Assembly (NCBI GenBank): GCA_964392915.1
Contig: CAYMRS010000015.1
Location: forward strand, 1 to 46,586
DNA: 46,586 nt
Origin: JAAYUK01 sp964392915
GTDB lineage: Bacteria; Nitrospirota; Thermodesulfovibrionia; Thermodesulfovibrionales; Dissulfurispiraceae
Reading direction: 5' to 3'
This document shows, one piece after another, positions 34,786 to 43,118 of this stretch; the first letter of the stretch is position 1; the number at the start of each line of letters is the position of its first letter. The notes under the pieces were generated by a model that worked only from the letters and a program-made list of their open reading frames with translations, did no database searches and was not told where the DNA came from. Position numbers and translations under genes: made by a program.

Positions 34786-35072
34786 CGCTCCTTAATGTGC
34801 ACGAAACTGCTTCAATGCTTGGAGTTAAAGTTTCAACAATCTATCAGTGGGTTCACCTCCGAAAAATACCCTTTATCAAACTCGGTGGAAGTGTACGTTT
34901 CAGGAGTTCCGATATTGAACAGTGGATAGAGGGAAAGACCATTCACCCAGGAGCAAGGCCGCTATCTCAGCGGGTTGGAGCAACAAATCAGGCATCGCCT
35001 ATTTTAGCCACGGAAGCCAATGTCAAACGCATTGTCAGCCGCGCAAAAAAAGAGGTGCTCGGTGAGCTATAA
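34773..35072 (+). CDS. Excisionase-type HTH protein
   Basis: A protein of about 99 residues with a MerR-like excisionase HTH: TLLNVHETASMLGVKVSTIYQW, then IPFIKLGGSVRFRSSDIEQWI. The C-terminal 40 residues are basic. It probably bends DNA at the attachment site and controls the direction of recombination, given that the integrase gene begins at its stop codon. The start is ATG 34773 or GTG 34782 (GTGA overlap with the previous stop). Confidence 0.8.
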   Translation: MALVTLLNVHETASMLGVKVSTIYQWVHLRKIPFIKLGGSVRFRSSDIEQWIEGKTIHPGARPLSQRVGATNQASPILATEANVKRIVSRAKKEVLGEL

Positions 35073-35116
35073 TGTGCTTAGGTATTTTCAAGGCCTGCAA
35101 TCTACTGAGGTTATTT

Positions 35117-36190
35117 ATGGGATTGTATAGGCCGACAGGCTGCAAAGCATTCTGGATGAGCTTTACCGTCGACAAGGTGCAGTACAGGGAAACTACAGGC
35201 ACCGACGATCAAAAGCTCGCCCAGAGGATCTTTGATAAGGTGAAGGGCGATATTGCTACCGGAAAATGGTTTCCGGCGCAACAGCTAAAGGATTGTTCAT
35301 TTGAAGAACTCGCTGACAGCTTCTCCGTTTACGCCGGGGCTCGCCACCGTGGCTACAAGCAGATGACGGAAGGGGCAATCAAGCGCCTGAAATGCTATTT
35401 CAAAGGGTATCGGGTCTCTCAGATTACCCGGCGGGTCGTGCTTGATTTCCAGTCTATGATGTTGGCACACAGAAAGAAAAACGGACAACCGTATGCCAAT
35501 GCGTATATCAACCGCGTTCTCTCCGTACTCCGCACAATGTTCTCATATGCCGTGGACATTGGCATGACTACCCAGGCCGCTGTGGACATGGCGTTTGCGA
35601 AAACGAAGCTCAAGGGCGAGATCAAGCGACTTCGTTTCCTGTCGATTGAAGAGATTGAAAGACTGATTGATTGTTGCGATGAATCGTTTCGGCCCATCGT
35701 CGTAACGGCACTCCATACCGGCATGCGCCGGGGAGAGATACTGAGTCTTCGCTGGAAACACGTGGATCTCACGCATAACCTTATCCTGCTGGACAAAACG
35801 AAGAATGGGGATCGGCGAGAGATCAAACTGAATGCGACACTGCGGGCGCTCATGCTGCAATTGCCATCAAGGTTCGCCGCCGGCTATGTCTTTTTGAATC
35901 CGGAGACGCAAAAGCCGTATGTGAACATCAAAAAGATGTTCCGCAGAACGATCAACAAAGCAAAGATCGAGAATTTCCGGTTTCATGACCTCCGGCATAC
36001 GTTTGCATCACAGCTCATCATGAATGATGTTCCGCTTGCAACGATCCAACAGTTGCTGGGGCACAAATCGCTCACGATGACCCTCCGGTATGCGCATCTT
36101 TCTAGTGAGCAACAGGTCGCTGCGGTGGCAAAATTGGACCAGATTTTGGCAAAAAAAATGCCCCTAAACGCGCATCAGCAGGTCGTTTGA
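35117..36190 (+). CDS. int: Tyrosine recombinase (integrase)
   Basis: A 357-residue integrase. An N-terminal arm-binding domain (FWMSFTVDKVQYRETTG) and a core-binding SAM-like domain precede the catalytic domain. The active-site residues are visible: Arg in TGMRRGEIL, HDLRHTFAS, GHKS and the nucleophile Tyr in MTLRYAHL. The start at 35117 has GAGGT six bases upstream and gives the usual N-terminus; a start at 35072, overlapping the excisionase stop (TAATG), would add 15 residues. It ends about 100 bases before attR, so it is the enzyme that inserted the element into tRNA-Ala. Confidence 0.95.
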   Translation: MGLYRPTGCKAFWMSFTVDKVQYRETTGTDDQKLAQRIFDKVKGDIATGKWFPAQQLKDCSFEELADSFSVYAGARHRGYKQMTEGAIKRLKCYFKGYRVSQITRRVVLDFQSMMLAHRKKNGQPYANAYINRVLSVLRTMFSYAVDIGMTTQAAVDMAFAKTKLKGEIKRLRFLSIEEIERLIDCCDESFRPIVVTALHTGMRRGEILSLRWKHVDLTHNLILLDKTKNGDRREIKLNATLRALMLQLPSRFAAGYVFLNPETQKPYVNIKKMFRRTINKAKIENFRFHDLRHTFASQLIMNDVPLATIQQLLGHKSLTMTLRYAHLSSEQQVAAVAKLDQILAKKMPLNAHQQVV

Positions 36191-36197
36191 GGCCAAA

Positions 36198-36220
36198 TTT
36201 ATCATGATTTTATCAAAGTC
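36198..36220 (+). repeat. 23-bp direct repeat, right copy (possible integrase arm site)
   Basis: Identical to 1368-1390 and in the same orientation. It starts eight bases after the integrase stop and 69 bases before the attR core. Confidence 0.5.
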
Positions 36221-36236
36221 GGGGTTTTTTGCCGGA

Positions 36237-36255
36237 AATGCGGTCTCCCCGCATT
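36237..36255. terminator. Hairpin between integrase and tRNA-Ala
   Basis: Seven-base perfect arms, AATGCGG and CCGCATT, enclose a five-base loop. It lies between the convergent integrase and tRNA genes and could stop either transcript, although no clean T-run follows on either strand. Confidence 0.35.
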
Positions 36256-36288
36256 GTAGAAACCAATTGAAAATAAAGAGAAAAGGAG

Positions 36289-36335
36289 TGGTGGACGGTA
36301 AGGGGATCGAACCCTCGGCCCCCACGTTGCGAACG
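36289..36335 (-). repeat. attR core: 3' half of tRNA-Ala
   Basis: Matches attL at 1203-1249 except for two bases at 36305-36306, both in the T-loop. It restores a complete tRNA. Confidence 0.88.
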
Positions 36336-36364
36336 TGATGCTCTCCCAGCTGAGCTAACCGCCC
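36289..36364 (-). tRNA. tRNA-Ala (CGC anticodon), reconstituted at attR
   Basis: Reads as a full cloverleaf on the minus strand: acceptor GGGCGGT/ACCGTCC with one G-U pair, D stem GCTC/GAGC, anticodon stem TCACG/CGTGG with loop TTCGCAA (anticodon CGC), T arm GAGGG-TTCGATC-CCCTT, discriminator A and an encoded CCA. The 5' part (36336-36364) is host sequence, while the 3' 47 bases form the attR copy. A TATACT box lies about 22 bases upstream (36386-36391). Confidence 0.95.
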
Positions 36365-36499
36365 GTCCCCATCCTCGTGGATTCCAGTATACCACAAGCA
36401 AAACAGGGATGAGGATGCAGGGGTTCGGGGAAAAACCCGCCGGCCAGGACAAAAAAACGCTTGAACGAAGGCGCTTCTTCCTTCTTCCGTTACTTGCAG

Positions 36500-36505
36500 T
36501 ATAAT
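36500..36505 (+). promoter_or_regulatory. -10 box of aroD, six bases before the start codon
   Basis: A perfect TATAAT ends at 36505 and the only plausible aroD ATG begins at 36511. No ribosome binding site is present, so transcription would begin at or next to the start codon, giving a leaderless message. Confidence 0.45.
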
Positions 36506-36510
36506 ATCGC

Positions 36511-37221
36511 ATGCTGAATAACACGCACCGACCGTTTCGCATTACTGCGCCGCTTATTGCCGGAGTATTGAATGATGAGGATGTCCGGCGGCTTGAGCCG
36601 GATGAGCTGGCGCCGGTCGATCTCATTGAATTGCGGATAGATCTCTGCGTGTCGGCAATGGATGAACAGAGCGTTGCGGCTCTCGCACAGGAAGCGCGTG
36701 GCCGGTTCGGCAAGCCGCTACTGGCTACCATCCGCCACCCGGCGGAGGGGGGGCAGCGGGATTTCGACAATCGGGTTGCACTGTATACAGCATTGGCGCC
36801 GCATGTCGAAGCTGTCGATATCGAGATAAGCGCTGCCGGTGAGCTTAAACAGGTGCAGGCGGTCTGCGCCGGAACAAAAACGCTTCTGATCGGTTCATAC
36901 CACAATTTCCTCATAACGCCTGATGACAACGCTCTTGAGGTAATTCATACGACCGGGCGTTCTCTCGGGGCGGATATTGTGAAGCTGGCCCTCATGCCCC
37001 AAAGCCGGGAAGATGTCTTCCGCATCGTTGCGTTCACCATGCGCCACCGCACCGAAAAAATCATCACCATCGGTATGGGAGAGCTCGGCGTTTCTACGCG
37101 CCTTTTTACGCCGCTGCTCGGGTCGCTGATTACCTATGGCACCGTTACCCGGACAACTGCGCCGGGACAGCTTGCCGCTGCCGAGCTTGCCGGTTTATTT
37201 CAGCGGCTGAGCATCCGGTAG
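36511..37221 (+). CDS. aroD: Type I 3-dehydroquinate dehydratase
   Basis: A 236-residue class I enzyme of the shikimate pathway, converting 3-dehydroquinate to 3-dehydroshikimate. Visible are IELRIDL (about 31-37), the catalytic His in GSYHNF, the Schiff-base Lys in DIVKLA, and the C-terminal GELGVSTRLFTPLLGS with TYG. The length is typical. No ribosome site precedes the ATG and a TATAAT ends five bases upstream, suggesting leaderless translation. The stop overlaps the end of the convergent M16 gene by 27 bases. It is the first host gene right of the element. Confidence 0.93.
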   Translation: MLNNTHRPFRITAPLIAGVLNDEDVRRLEPDELAPVDLIELRIDLCVSAMDEQSVAALAQEARGRFGKPLLATIRHPAEGGQRDFDNRVALYTALAPHVEAVDIEISAAGELKQVQAVCAGTKTLLIGSYHNFLITPDDNALEVIHTTGRSLGADIVKLALMPQSREDVFRIVAFTMRHRTEKIITIGMGELGVSTRLFTPLLGSLITYGTVTRTTAPGQLAAAELAGLFQRLSIR

Positions 37222-38550
37222 GCTCATTTCCGCCTCTTTCCCGACAACCACCAAAATTGCCCGGCCGGGATGAAGATAGCGTTCCGCCATCTGCAGCACG
37301 TCTTCCTTGGTAACGCTGTTGATAAAGGACGGGTAGTTCCGCACATAATCGGCGCCGAGTCCGTAAAAGTCGGCAACAACAAGAAAGTCCACAAGCTTTT
37401 TGCTCGTCTCAAGCCGCCGCGGAAAGCTTCCGGTCAGGTACGCCTTTGCGTCACTCAACTCACCGTCGGATATAAGGTCAGTGCGCATTCTGTTCATCTG
37501 GCGCTCGATTTCTGACACAACGGTCGCCACGGATGCGTTTTTTGTCTGCACTTCGACACTGAATGAGCCTGTCAGTTCATTGGCGGCGAACATGCTGTGG
37601 ATGGAATAGGCCAGGCCCATTTCATCACGCACCGTCTGCATCAGCCGCGATGCGAACCCGCCCCCCCCAAGAATGTAGTTCATCACCTGCACCGCGTAGT
37701 AGTCACAGACTGCGCGGGAAATGCCTCTGTGCCCGAACACGACAGACGCCTGCGTAAGGTCACGGTTCACAATCACCCGCTTCGCCTGCGACTGCTCCAC
37801 AGACGGAATGATCGCTGTTGCCGGCCGTTCGGTCCGCCCGGTCCATCCGCCGAAAAAGCGCTCCATGAGCTGCCGGGCTTCCGGGGCCGACAGCGCGCCG
37901 ACGAGAGCGATTACCGTGTTTTCGGGCTGGTACGCACGCTGGTAGAAAGCCTGAACGTCCGCACGGGAGATTACGTCGAGCGTGGAAGGGTCGCCTTCCG
38001 TCACGCGTCCGTATGGGTGCTGACCGAACACCTCTTTTTGAAACCGCTTGCTTGCAACGTACTGCGGGTCTTCCTCCCGTTGCTGCAGCATTCCCTTGGT
38101 GACCGCCTTTTTTCTCGCAACCTCCTCTTCAGCAAAAACCGGATTCAAAAGAACATCGCTGACGAGAACGAGTCCGGATTCAGCGTCTTTTTTGAGCGAG
38201 GAGTAGGAAAGCAGCGTAAAATCGGCTGAAACGCTTGTGGCAAACGATGCGCCGAGAAACTCTATTGCTTCGCTTATTTCCGGGCCTTTTCGCGAGGTTG
38301 TGCCATCCGCCAAAAGCTTTGCCGTCAGATAGGCGAGCCCGGCCCGGTTCGGCTCTTCGTCACGCGGGGATGCCTTGACCAGAATGCTCATGGTCACGAC
38401 CGACAGGTTCTGGCGCTCGACATGGAGCACCTTTATGCCGTTTGCAAGGCGGAACTCATTGATGACCGGCGATGCCGCCGATGCCGGCAATGCCGGGCAC
38501 ATCAGAGCGATGATCGTGAGTGCATAAAGCCGTAACAGTATTTTTTTCAT
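37195..38550 (-). CDS. M16 peptidase-family protein lacking the zinc motif
   Basis: A 451-residue exported protein with a signal peptide (MKKILLRLYALTIIALM... ASA). The fold matches M16 peptidases, with LAYLTAKLLADGT in the place where active members carry HxxEH, so the zinc site is missing. Such proteins act as the non-catalytic partner in two-subunit M16 enzymes. It follows an M16 gene with an intact motif by 32 bases, so the two probably form a periplasmic heterodimer. AAGG precedes the ATG. Confidence 0.88.
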   Translation of the reverse strand: MKKILLRLYALTIIALMCPALPASAASPVINEFRLANGIKVLHVERQNLSVVTMSILVKASPRDEEPNRAGLAYLTAKLLADGTTSRKGPEISEAIEFLGASFATSVSADFTLLSYSSLKKDAESGLVLVSDVLLNPVFAEEEVARKKAVTKGMLQQREEDPQYVASKRFQKEVFGQHPYGRVTEGDPSTLDVISRADVQAFYQRAYQPENTVIALVGALSAPEARQLMERFFGGWTGRTERPATAIIPSVEQSQAKRVIVNRDLTQASVVFGHRGISRAVCDYYAVQVMNYILGGGGFASRLMQTVRDEMGLAYSIHSMFAANELTGSFSVEVQTKNASVATVVSEIERQMNRMRTDLISDGELSDAKAYLTGSFPRRLETSKKLVDFLVVADFYGLGADYVRNYPSFINSVTKEDVLQMAERYLHPGRAILVVVGKEAEMSLPDAQPLK

Positions 38551-38582
38551 TCTCTTTTCCTTGTTTTTTGACTTCCTTCTTC

Positions 38583-39920
38583 TTATCTCTCTCTGTTCTT
38601 AGCCAGGGGAACAAGCGTTCCCACAGAGCTTTTGTCCAGGACGAGATATTTTTTTGCGACGTTCCGCACCATCTCCGGGGTTACCGAGCGCACTCCCTCC
38701 AGATAGCGGTCAAGCAGCCGCCAGCCGCCGACAATCTCGAACATGCCGAGATACAACGCCTTGGAATGGATTGAATCCTGCGCAAAGACAATCGACGACT
38801 CAATCCGGTTCTTCACCTTTTCGATCTCCCGCGCGGACGGCGCCTCGCGCTGTATCCGCTCTATCTCGGCAAACAGCGCGGCCTCAACCGCGGCGGCGTC
38901 TTTGCCAGGCGCCGCAATGGCATCGAACAGAAAAAGATACGGGTGCCGGTGCAGGCCGCTGTAATCTGCCGAGGCCTCAATGGCAATGAGCTGTTCATAG
39001 ACGAGACTGCGATAGAGGCGGCTGCTCTTGCCGCCGGAGAGTATCGACGAGAGTACATCGAGCGCATAGCTGTCTTCATGCGGCAGGCTCGGCACCGGAA
39101 ACGCGATTATGACATAGGGCAGCTCAGCCTCTTTCTTCAGCACGACCCTGCGCTGCCCCGACTGGGCAGGCTCATCGGTAATCGTCCTAGCAGGACGTTT
39201 GCCGTATGCCGGCAGAGGTCCGAACTCCCGGCGGATCTCTTCCATGACTTTGTTCGGGTTGACATCGCCCGATACAAAGATAAACGCATTGTCCGGCGCG
39301 TAGAACGCGTGATAGTGAGCGGCCAGATCATCACGCGAAATACGTTCGATATCGCTCATCCAGCCGATGACCGGGTTCCGGTACGGATGCGCTTTGAACG
39401 CCAGGGCGACGACATCCTCGTAAAGCTGGCTCTGCGGCTCATTGTCATACCGCATGCGGCGCTCTTCCATGACGACGGAACGCTCCGCGACGGCCTCTTT
39501 GGGGTCGAGCAGCAGGTTTTTCATGCGGTCAGCTTCCAGCGCTATGGAGATGTTGACGCGATCGGATGCCATGGTCTGAAAATACATGGTATAGTCTTTT
39601 GTCGTGAAGGCATTGTCAGTGCCGCCGTTGCGCTGGACGGTATTGGAAAAGACCTTGGAGCCGTACTTCGGCGTGCCCTTGAACATCATGTGCTCCAGCA
39701 GATGGCTCACGCCCGTCTTGCCGGCAGGTTCGTCCATCGAGCCCACGCGGTACCATACCTGGAATGTTGCGAGCGGCGCTTTATGGTCTTCAATGATGAA
39801 TACTTTCAGGCCATTCGGCAGCGCATATTCATGAACCGGCTCCGCAGCCGCAGCCGCAATCGGCATCAACACTGCCGCGATAATTATGCACAGCATCGTA
39901 AAAATACGTTGTGATTTCAT
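38583..39920 (-). CDS. M16 zinc peptidase, catalytic subunit
   Basis: A 445-residue exported protein. After a signal peptide (about 1-24, ending AAAAA) comes the inverted zinc motif in VSHLLEHMMFKGT (HxxEH, about 68-72), with the third metal-ligand Glu expected about 75 residues on (in the ERSVVMEERRM region). The start at 39920 follows AAAGGA at seven bases; a longer frame to 39953 is less likely. It forms an operon with the zinc-less partner downstream. A TATAAT box and a hairpin (AGCCCGC/GCGGGCT, 39969-39994) lie in the upstream region. Its substrate is probably a periplasmic peptide. Confidence 0.93.
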   Translation of the reverse strand: MKSQRIFTMLCIIIAAVLMPIAAAAAEPVHEYALPNGLKVFIIEDHKAPLATFQVWYRVGSMDEPAGKTGVSHLLEHMMFKGTPKYGSKVFSNTVQRNGGTDNAFTTKDYTMYFQTMASDRVNISIALEADRMKNLLLDPKEAVAERSVVMEERRMRYDNEPQSQLYEDVVALAFKAHPYRNPVIGWMSDIERISRDDLAAHYHAFYAPDNAFIFVSGDVNPNKVMEEIRREFGPLPAYGKRPARTITDEPAQSGQRRVVLKKEAELPYVIIAFPVPSLPHEDSYALDVLSSILSGGKSSRLYRSLVYEQLIAIEASADYSGLHRHPYLFLFDAIAAPGKDAAAVEAALFAEIERIQREAPSAREIEKVKNRIESSIVFAQDSIHSKALYLGMFEIVGGWRLLDRYLEGVRSVTPEMVRNVAKKYLVLDKSSVGTLVPLAKNRER

Positions 39921-40052
39921 AGGGTTCCTTTCAGGTAACAACAATGAATGCATCGGGCTCGCTTCCCTAGCCCGCCCGACTTCAGCAGCGGGCTGTCAAT
40001 GTTCTTTAATTATACCAAATGCCTTCACTGTTCCCCTCTGCCGCGGATGGAG

Positions 40053-40058
40053 TATAAT
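40053..40058 (+). promoter_or_regulatory. -10 box upstream of the DUF362 gene
   Basis: TATAAT lies about 80 bases before the DUF362 start. No strong -35 hexamer is seen. On the opposite strand another TATAAT (40009-40014) faces the M16 operon, so the 218-base gap is a divergent promoter region. Confidence 0.4.
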
Positions 40059-40138
40059 GAAGACGGCAGTGAGCGCTCCTGCTTTTCTGCTCACTCTGTC
40101 TCCTGCTCACTGATTACTGTCTTGTAAAGGAGCCTGCC

Positions 40139-41038
40139 ATGAACCGAAGGGACTTCCTCAAACTGACCGCATTGACCAGCCTCTCCGTAGCCGCAGGATT
40201 CGACACCTTCACCGACGCCGCATTCGGCGCTGCACCGGCGTATGATCTCGCGGTAGCGACCGGCCCGTCTCCGGCAAAAATTACCGCCGCCGCCATTGAG
40301 GCGCTCGGCGGGATGAAGAGTTTCATTCAGCGCGGCGACATCGTTGTGGTAAAGCCAAATATCGGGTGGGATCGCACCCCGGAATATGCGGCGAACACCA
40401 ACCCGGAAGTTGTCGCGGTTCTCGTCAGCCTGTGCTACGAGGCGGGGGCAAAGAAGGTGAAGGTTTTTGACCGTCCGGTCAACGACCCGCGACGCTGTTA
40501 CGTCCAGAGCGGAATTGCCGATGCCGTCAAAAAGTCGGGCGGCGAATTGAGCTATATTGATGACCGGAAATTCCGCGACGTGAAAATAAACGGGAGCGTT
40601 CTGAAGTCGTGGCCGCTGTATACCGAGTTGATGGAGGCCGACAAGATAATCAATGTGCCGATTGCCAAACACCACGGCCTTTCAAAACTCACGCTCGGCA
40701 TGAAAAACTGGATGGGCGTCATGGGCGGTTCCCGCTGGTCAATCCACCAGAAGATTGATGAAAGCCTTGTCGACCTCGCGATGGCTATAAAACCTACGCT
40801 GGTCGTGCTTGATGCTGTGAGGATTCTCACAGCCAACGGACCGCAGGGCGGGAATCTGAAAGACGTGAAGAAGCTCGACACCGTGGTCGCCGGAGTGAAT
40901 CAGGTGGCAGTGGATGCATACGGCGCGACGCTTTTCGGCATGAAAAGCTCCGATCTCGGGTATGTCCGGCTCGCGTCCCAGCGGGGTTTTGGCCCCATGG
41001 ATGTGGCACAGATGAAGATTAGGAAAGTTAGCGTCTGA
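40139..41038 (+). CDS. Tat-exported DUF362 protein
   Basis: A 299-residue protein beginning with a twin-arginine signal (NRRDFLKLTALTSLSV). The body matches DUF362: VVVKPNIGWDRTPEYAANTNPEVV, VFDRPVNDPRRCY, NVPIAKHHGLSKLTLGMKNWMG and AVDAYGATLFG. The family is often next to ferredoxins, suggesting a redox or cofactor role, but its reaction is unknown. AAAGGAG precedes the ATG. The stop shares one base with the start of the polyferredoxin gene (TGATG), so the two are coupled and probably work at the periplasmic side of the membrane. Confidence 0.88.
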   Translation: MNRRDFLKLTALTSLSVAAGFDTFTDAAFGAAPAYDLAVATGPSPAKITAAAIEALGGMKSFIQRGDIVVVKPNIGWDRTPEYAANTNPEVVAVLVSLCYEAGAKKVKVFDRPVNDPRRCYVQSGIADAVKKSGGELSYIDDRKFRDVKINGSVLKSWPLYTELMEADKIINVPIAKHHGLSKLTLGMKNWMGVMGGSRWSIHQKIDESLVDLAMAIKPTLVVLDAVRILTANGPQGGNLKDVKKLDTVVAGVNQVAVDAYGATLFGMKSSDLGYVRLASQRGFGPMDVAQMKIRKVSV

Positions 41039-42582
41039 TGAACCCGCGTAGGCTTCGGATTGTTGTACAGGCTGCATTTCTCATCCTCTTCGTCTTTCTT
41101 TTTCTCCAGACCGAGTCAAAGGGCAACGACGATCTTGGCTACCCGGTAAAACTGTTTCTCGACTTCGATCCGCTCATACTGCTGACAACGCTGCTCTCGG
41201 CGCATGCTGTCGCGGCCGGATTTCTTCTCTCCATAATCGTCATTGTGCTCACGCTCCTCTTCGGGCGCGTTTTTTGCGGATGGGTCTGCCCACTGGGGAC
41301 ATTGAACAATATGGTCGGCATGTTGAGAAAGAGCATACCGCGCATCTCCCCGCGCTGGAACACCGCAAAGTATTTTCTCCTGATTTTTCTTTTGCTTACA
41401 TCTCTTTTCGGCATGCAGCTTGCCGGAATTTTTGACCCGCTATCGCTATTGATTCGCTCTTTTTCCCTTGCGGTGTACCCGGCCATCAGTTCGGCGACCA
41501 ATGCCGGTCTCGATCTGCTCTACGCATCGAAAAGCCCGACGGTCGGCGCTTTCGGCGAGACTGTTGCAGCTGCGGCAAAAAAACTCTACCTGCCCTTCCA
41601 GCAGCCGTTTTACGAGCAAGGCTGGTTCATCGGACTGCTCTTTTTTGCGCTGCTGGGGATGAATCTCGTCGCCCAGCGTTTCTGGTGCCGCTGCCTCTGT
41701 CCGCTCGGCGCACTGCTGGGCCTTTTCTCCCGATGGTCTTTCCTGAAGAGGTCGGTCAGCGAGGGGTGCAATGAGTGCGGGTCGTGCAATCGTGTCTGTG
41801 CGGGCAATGCGACTCCGCATGAAAAAGGGAACTGGAAACCGACTGAATGCCTGTATTGCTGGAATTGCGACGATGTCTGTCCGCAGAATGCGGTCAGCTT
41901 CGGCTTCGGCAGCAAGGCGAAGACCGGCTCGCTTGATCTCGGCAGACGGCGCATCGTGACCGCTGCGCTTTCCGGCGCAGTGGCAGTGCCGTTTATCCGC
42001 ACAACGCCCCTCGCGAAGCAGGGATTTCATAATCCAGCCCTCGTCCGTCCTCCGGGGTCGCTCGAAGAGCGCGAATTTCTGCAGCGGTGCGTGAAATGCG
42101 GCGAATGCATGAAGGTCTGCATAACGGGCGGCCTGCAGCCGACGCTCATGGAAGCGGGGCTTGAAGGTATCTGGTCACCGATATTGGTGTCGAAGATTGG
42201 CTACTGCGAATACCGCTGCACGCTGTGCGGCCAGGTCTGTCCGACCGGCGCTATCCGGCGACTGACGGTGGAGGAAAAAGCAAAAGTCAGCATCGGCACG
42301 GCGATGCTCGACAAGGGTCGCTGCCTGCCTTATGCGCACAGCACTCCGTGCATCGTCTGCGAAGAGGTCTGCCCGACCGGGAAAAAGGCGATCTGGCTCG
42401 AGGAGGTTAAGGTAAAAGATGCAGACGGAAAGATGATAACGGTCAAGCAGCCGCATGTCGACCTGAAGACCTGCATCGGCTGCGGCATCTGCGAGACAAA
42501 ATGTCCGGTACTCGACAAACCGGCGATCTATATAACCAGCATCGGCGAAACACGGTCGAAAACGAATAAACTGCTGCTGTAA
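41038..42582 (+). CDS. Membrane polyferredoxin, NapH-like plus NapG-like fusion
   Basis: A 514-residue protein. The N-terminal half has about four membrane helices and the NapH/NosR-type motifs CGWVCPLG (80-87) and CRCLCPLG (about 218), then two 4Fe-4S sites (CNECGSCNRVC, CLYCWNCDDVCP). An internal twin-arginine stretch, GRRRIVTAALSG (about 302), introduces a second half with four more cysteine clusters, including CVKCGECMKVC and CIGCGICETKCP. This looks like NapH joined to a NapG-like ferredoxin. It should pass electrons from the quinol pool to a periplasmic acceptor, perhaps through the DUF362 partner. Confidence 0.9.
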   Translation: MNPRRLRIVVQAAFLILFVFLFLQTESKGNDDLGYPVKLFLDFDPLILLTTLLSAHAVAAGFLLSIIVIVLTLLFGRVFCGWVCPLGTLNNMVGMLRKSIPRISPRWNTAKYFLLIFLLLTSLFGMQLAGIFDPLSLLIRSFSLAVYPAISSATNAGLDLLYASKSPTVGAFGETVAAAAKKLYLPFQQPFYEQGWFIGLLFFALLGMNLVAQRFWCRCLCPLGALLGLFSRWSFLKRSVSEGCNECGSCNRVCAGNATPHEKGNWKPTECLYCWNCDDVCPQNAVSFGFGSKAKTGSLDLGRRRIVTAALSGAVAVPFIRTTPLAKQGFHNPALVRPPGSLEEREFLQRCVKCGECMKVCITGGLQPTLMEAGLEGIWSPILVSKIGYCEYRCTLCGQVCPTGAIRRLTVEEKAKVSIGTAMLDKGRCLPYAHSTPCIVCEEVCPTGKKAIWLEEVKVKDADGKMITVKQPHVDLKTCIGCGICETKCPVLDKPAIYITSIGETRSKTNKLLL

Positions 42583-42596
42583 CAGAGGAGATTTCT

Positions 42597-43097
42597 GTGC
42601 GTCTGATACCGGTACTACTGATCAGCATCCTGCTGTCCGCCTCATCCGCCTTTGCCACCGCCCAGTTTTCGGAATTGCTCGACTACAATGGAACGACCGA
42701 AAAAATGTTTTCGGTGCCGCTGGAAAGCTATTTTTCGCATGAGAACCCGAAACCGGAAGCCTTTATCAAAAATCAGTGCACCGCCTGCTGGCGGGGATAT
42801 ATCGGCAAGTGGACAATCGAGGACGGCTATCTCTACCTTGTCGCGCTGTATGAATGCTGCGAGCGGAATCCAAAAGGGTTCCCGCTCGAATCGGTAACCC
42901 CTCAATGGAAGTCGCCGGTCAAGGCAACATGGTACACCGGCACGCTCCGCATTGTGCAGGGAAGGCTGATCGAATACACACACCGTGGATTCCGGTCACA
43001 ATACGAGCGCGACCTGTTTATCCAGATTCAAGACGGGAAGGTTGTGGGCGAAAGAGTGGTCGACAACATGAAATCAGAGCCCCCCGCCAAGGAGTAA
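42597..43097 (+). CDS. Exported protein of unknown function
   Basis: A 166-residue protein with a signal peptide (VLLISILLSASSAFA). The mature domain has CTACWRGYIGKWTIEDGYLYLVALYECC, a compact beta-rich pattern with four cysteines that may form disulfides. It starts at GTG with AGAGGAG six bases upstream, 14 bases after the polyferredoxin stop, so it completes that operon. I do not recognise the family. Confidence 0.7.
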   Translation: MRLIPVLLISILLSASSAFATAQFSELLDYNGTTEKMFSVPLESYFSHENPKPEAFIKNQCTACWRGYIGKWTIEDGYLYLVALYECCERNPKGFPLESVTPQWKSPVKATWYTGTLRIVQGRLIEYTHRGFRSQYERDLFIQIQDGKVVGERVVDNMKSEPPAKE

Positions 43098-43118
43098 GAA
43101 CCTGTACAGTAACGGTGA

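Larger units (their letters stand above)
1203..36335. mobile_element. Integrative element in tRNA-Ala carrying a BREX defence island
   Basis: A 47-bp direct repeat (1203-1249 and 36289-36335, two mismatches) matches the 3' half of the tRNA-Ala gene and bounds about 35.09 kb. Next to the right repeat lie a tyrosine integrase and an excisionase-like HTH gene, the standard arrangement for site-specific integration into a tRNA gene. A ParB-family protein and a replication-relaxation protein suggest a plasmid-like or ICE-like backbone. No relaxase, type IV secretion gene or phage structural gene is visible, so self-transfer is not supported. The cargo is a type I BREX operon with added nuclease genes plus several smaller accessory modules. 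GC content varies strongly between modules, pointing to stepwise assembly. Confidence 0.9.

Noticed and set aside
40091..40675. 194-residue minus-strand frame opposite the DUF362 gene
   Set aside because: The plus-strand gene carries a Tat signal and conserved motifs, so this is an antisense shadow.
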